The notes under the pieces were generated by a model. The model was not told the DNA's origin. It did not search any database and saw nothing but the letters and a program-made list of their open reading frames with translations. This document shows, piece by piece, positions 62,636 through 64,000 of a DNA stretch of 64,000 bases (the stretch's first letter is position 1; each line of letters opens with the position of its first letter). Both the position numbers and the translations under genes were made by a program. This DNA comes from an uncultured Pseudodesulfovibrio sp. (GTDB lineage Bacteria > Desulfobacterota > Desulfovibrionia > Desulfovibrionales > Desulfovibrionaceae), in NCBI RefSeq assembly GCF_963677845.1, contig NZ_OY782498.1, positions 3,355,518 through 3,419,517 of the forward strand. Direction: 5' to 3'.

Positions 62636-63667
62636 TTAGTCCTGCTCGACTACCCAGTCCTTGGAAAAGTCTTTGATTCTGCCGGTCATGTGCTCACGGA
62701 TTTTTACCAGTAATCTGGCTTCAATCTGTCGCACTCGCTCCCGTGTAACGCCAAATCGTTCACCGATTTCACGCAGAGTCACGGGGTCTTCGGAAAGCAA
62801 CCTGTCATCAAGAATGGTTGCTTCCTTTTCATTAAGGGTAGGGCGGATTTCCTTGAGGTTGTCCAGCAGGAGATCCACAATCTGATTGTTGGCGATGGAC
62901 TCTTCGACACCCGGTCCCAACGTGGGCAGAAAGTCCATTTTGGTGGCATCGGAGTCTTCGCCCAACGGAGTGTTCAGCGACATGTCATTCTTGGACAGAC
63001 GTTGGTCCATTTCGACAATTTCGGATTCGGATACGCCGAGTCGCTCGCTCAGGACTTCAGTCGTTGGATCGAAACCCATGGTCTGGAGTCGTTGCCGTTC
63101 CTTGTTCAGGTTGTAAAACAACTTCCGTTGCGTCTGGGTGGTCCCGATCTTGACCATCCGCCAGTTGTCCATGATGTATTTCAGGATGTAAGCTTTGACC
63201 CAGAATGCAGCATAGTAGGAAAATTTGATGCCTTTTTCCGGGTCGAATTTGGTCACGGCCTTGAGCAGGCCGACATTGCCTTCCTGAATAAGATCCAGTC
63301 CGTTCTGCATCCAGCGTCGTTGGAAATCCATGGCGATTTTGACCACCAGTCGCAGGTGGGAGGAAACGAGTTGGAATGCGGCATCCTGGTCGTTCTCTTC
63401 CTGTACACGTTTGGCGAGCGCATACTCTTCTTCCGGTTCCAACATGGGGAACCGAGCGATTTCCTTGAGATAAAGCTGTAAGGGATCCCGAACCCTGACC
63501 TCTTTGGAAGAGGGCATCGGGACAAATGCGGGGAGCTTCGACTCCAGCCCTGCGGCTTTGGCCGGGGCATTGATGGGAACAGCGTTCGGTTCCGGTATAT
63601 CGAGGTTCTCTTCTTCGATATCTACGATTTCCGGTTCGACTGCGGTCTTTGTCTCTTGTGATGTCAT
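62636..63667 (-). CDS. rpoH: RNA polymerase sigma factor, sigma-32 type
   Basis: A 343-residue sigma-70-family factor. Region 1.2/2 starts RDPLQLYLKEIARFPML, region 2 has LRLVVKIAMDF, LIQEGNVGLLKAV and KFSYYAAFWVKAYI. The RpoH box QRKLFYNLNKERQ follows, and region 4 ends in LREIGERFGVTRERVRQIE. The RpoH box marks it as a heat-shock-type factor. About 70 acidic, proline-rich residues precede region 1.2, longer than in E. coli RpoH. The frame stays open upstream, but ATG 63667 is taken as the start because upstream residues look non-coding; no good ribosome site is present. It appears to head the series that runs to glpX. Confidence 0.9.
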   Translation of the reverse strand: MTSQETKTAVEPEIVDIEEENLDIPEPNAVPINAPAKAAGLESKLPAFVPMPSSKEVRVRDPLQLYLKEIARFPMLEPEEEYALAKRVQEENDQDAAFQLVSSHLRLVVKIAMDFQRRWMQNGLDLIQEGNVGLLKAVTKFDPEKGIKFSYYAAFWVKAYILKYIMDNWRMVKIGTTQTQRKLFYNLNKERQRLQTMGFDPTTEVLSERLGVSESEIVEMDQRLSKNDMSLNTPLGEDSDATKMDFLPTLGPGVEESIANNQIVDLLLDNLKEIRPTLNEKEATILDDRLLSEDPVTLREIGERFGVTRERVRQIEARLLVKIREHMTGRIKDFSKDWVVEQD

Positions 63668-63838
63668 GCTATATTTTGTGTGGGTGATTGTTGGACCCAG
63701 TTCAATACTTAATATAAAGAGCGAAAAAGGGACACTATAGATTTTATTTGACCTTATCAATGTTTTTCGGGGGTGCCGACTATGTGCAAAACCTTGCCTT
63801 TTCTTGCATCCCGCGTATTTTTCTCGCTGAGAAAATAC

Positions 63839-63883
63839 TTGATTTTTCGTGTTTCTATAGCTATATCGAGATATCTTGATATA
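63839..63883 (+). promoter_or_regulatory. Probable metH promoter with SahR-like operator
   Basis: A near-perfect 22-base palindrome lies at 63862-63883 (arms TATATCGAGAT and ATCTTGATATA, 10 of 11 positions paired). A possible -35 TTGATT (63839-63844) and -10 TATATC (63862-63867) are 17 bases apart, so the dyad would cover the -10. In Desulfovibrio the ArsR-family SahR represses SAM-cycle genes including metH from palindromic sites; matching it to this dyad is inference. The region is also upstream of the divergent rpoH. Confidence 0.5.
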
Positions 63884-63944
63884 AGAATACACCCTCTGCC
63901 AAGGGCAACGATGAACCCCTGCGGCAGGTCATACGGAGGATAGA

Positions 63945-64000
63945 GTGCCCGATTTCAGGTCCATACTCGACGACGACAGGATATATTTCTTTGATGGTGG
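63945..64000 (+). CDS. metH: Probable methionine synthase N-terminus (3' truncated by window)
   Basis: A GTG start with GGAGG eight bases upstream opens a frame of 18 codons to the window edge. The product starts MPDFRSILDDDRIYFFDGG. The final FFDGG fits the first strand and glycine turn of the homocysteine S-methyltransferase domain (usually LDGGMGT). With so little sequence, a stand-alone homocysteine methyltransferase or BhmT-like fusion is equally possible. The upstream dyad supports a methionine-cycle gene. Confidence 0.5.
   Translation, partial: MPDFRSILDDDRIYFFDG

Noticed and set aside
63668..63944. Riboswitch (cobalamin or SAH type) before the probable metH
   Set aside because: I do not see the conserved boxes of either class; the strong DNA palindrome explains regulation better.

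Overview
The window reads as chromosomal DNA of a delta-proteobacterial sulfate reducer of the Desulfovibrio/Pseudodesulfovibrio type. This is inferred from the gene repertoire: a CydA-like multihaem cytochrome, an NtrX-like sigma-54 activator, a maf-type (DUF115) glycan gene, an rpiB-tkt-glpX sugar-phosphate cluster and a SahR-like dyad before a probable metH. No species-level marker is present. I saw no rRNA, tRNA, CRISPR array, insertion sequence or integrase.

Layout. 0-9.2 kb: 3' end of a PreP-type metalloprotease, a methyltransferase, a sigma-54 response regulator, a geranylgeranyl-reductase-like flavoprotein, an outer-membrane barrel, a small membrane protein and a maf/DUF115 protein. 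9.2-33.2 kb: a surface-glycan island. Its left arm runs on the minus strand (two-domain GT2, GT4, Rossmann+SGNH-like protein, then nadE). Its right arm runs on the plus strand: dehydrogenase-acetyltransferase fusion, radical SAM/SPASM, DegT aminotransferase, AsnB, acyltransferase, WbpG-like amidotransferase, HisH, HisF, sulfotransferase-like, GT-C-like membrane protein, CMP-sugar synthetase, two unknowns and a second Rossmann+SGNH-like protein. A GT2 and a methyltransferase on the minus strand close it.

33.4-40 kb: Elp3-like radical SAM protein, amidohydrolase, pyrB, pyrC and a degenerate CCA-transferase/HD protein. 40-43.8 kb: a two-gene cytochrome complex (CydA-like membrane domain fused to eight CxxCH haem sites, plus a membrane partner). 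43.9-54.9 kb: chemoreceptor, coaX, lipoprotein, eno, secreted protein, MATE pump with divergent MerR regulator, folD, a protein behind a sigma-28-like promoter, and an EamA permease. 54.9-64 kb, mostly minus strand: periplasmic binding protein, PilZ, then a co-directional series rpoH, TPR lipoprotein, LolB-like lipoprotein, coiled-coil protein, rpiB, tkt, glpX. The start of a probable metH lies at the right edge.

How the genes work together. The island encodes the wbpB/D/E plus wbpG-hisH-hisF set known from Pseudomonas O-antigen loci, which predicts a glycan containing a 2,3-diamino uronic acid with an acetamidino group. The maf gene, the CMP-sugar synthetase and the glycosyltransferases suggest transfer to flagellin or another surface polymer. 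No flagellin, wbpA, epimerase or nonulosonate synthase gene is in the window.

The least explained signals are two families of intergenic structured repeats whose hairpin stems change sequence but keep pairing. They occur together, in mirrored order, at two distant convergent gene junctions.
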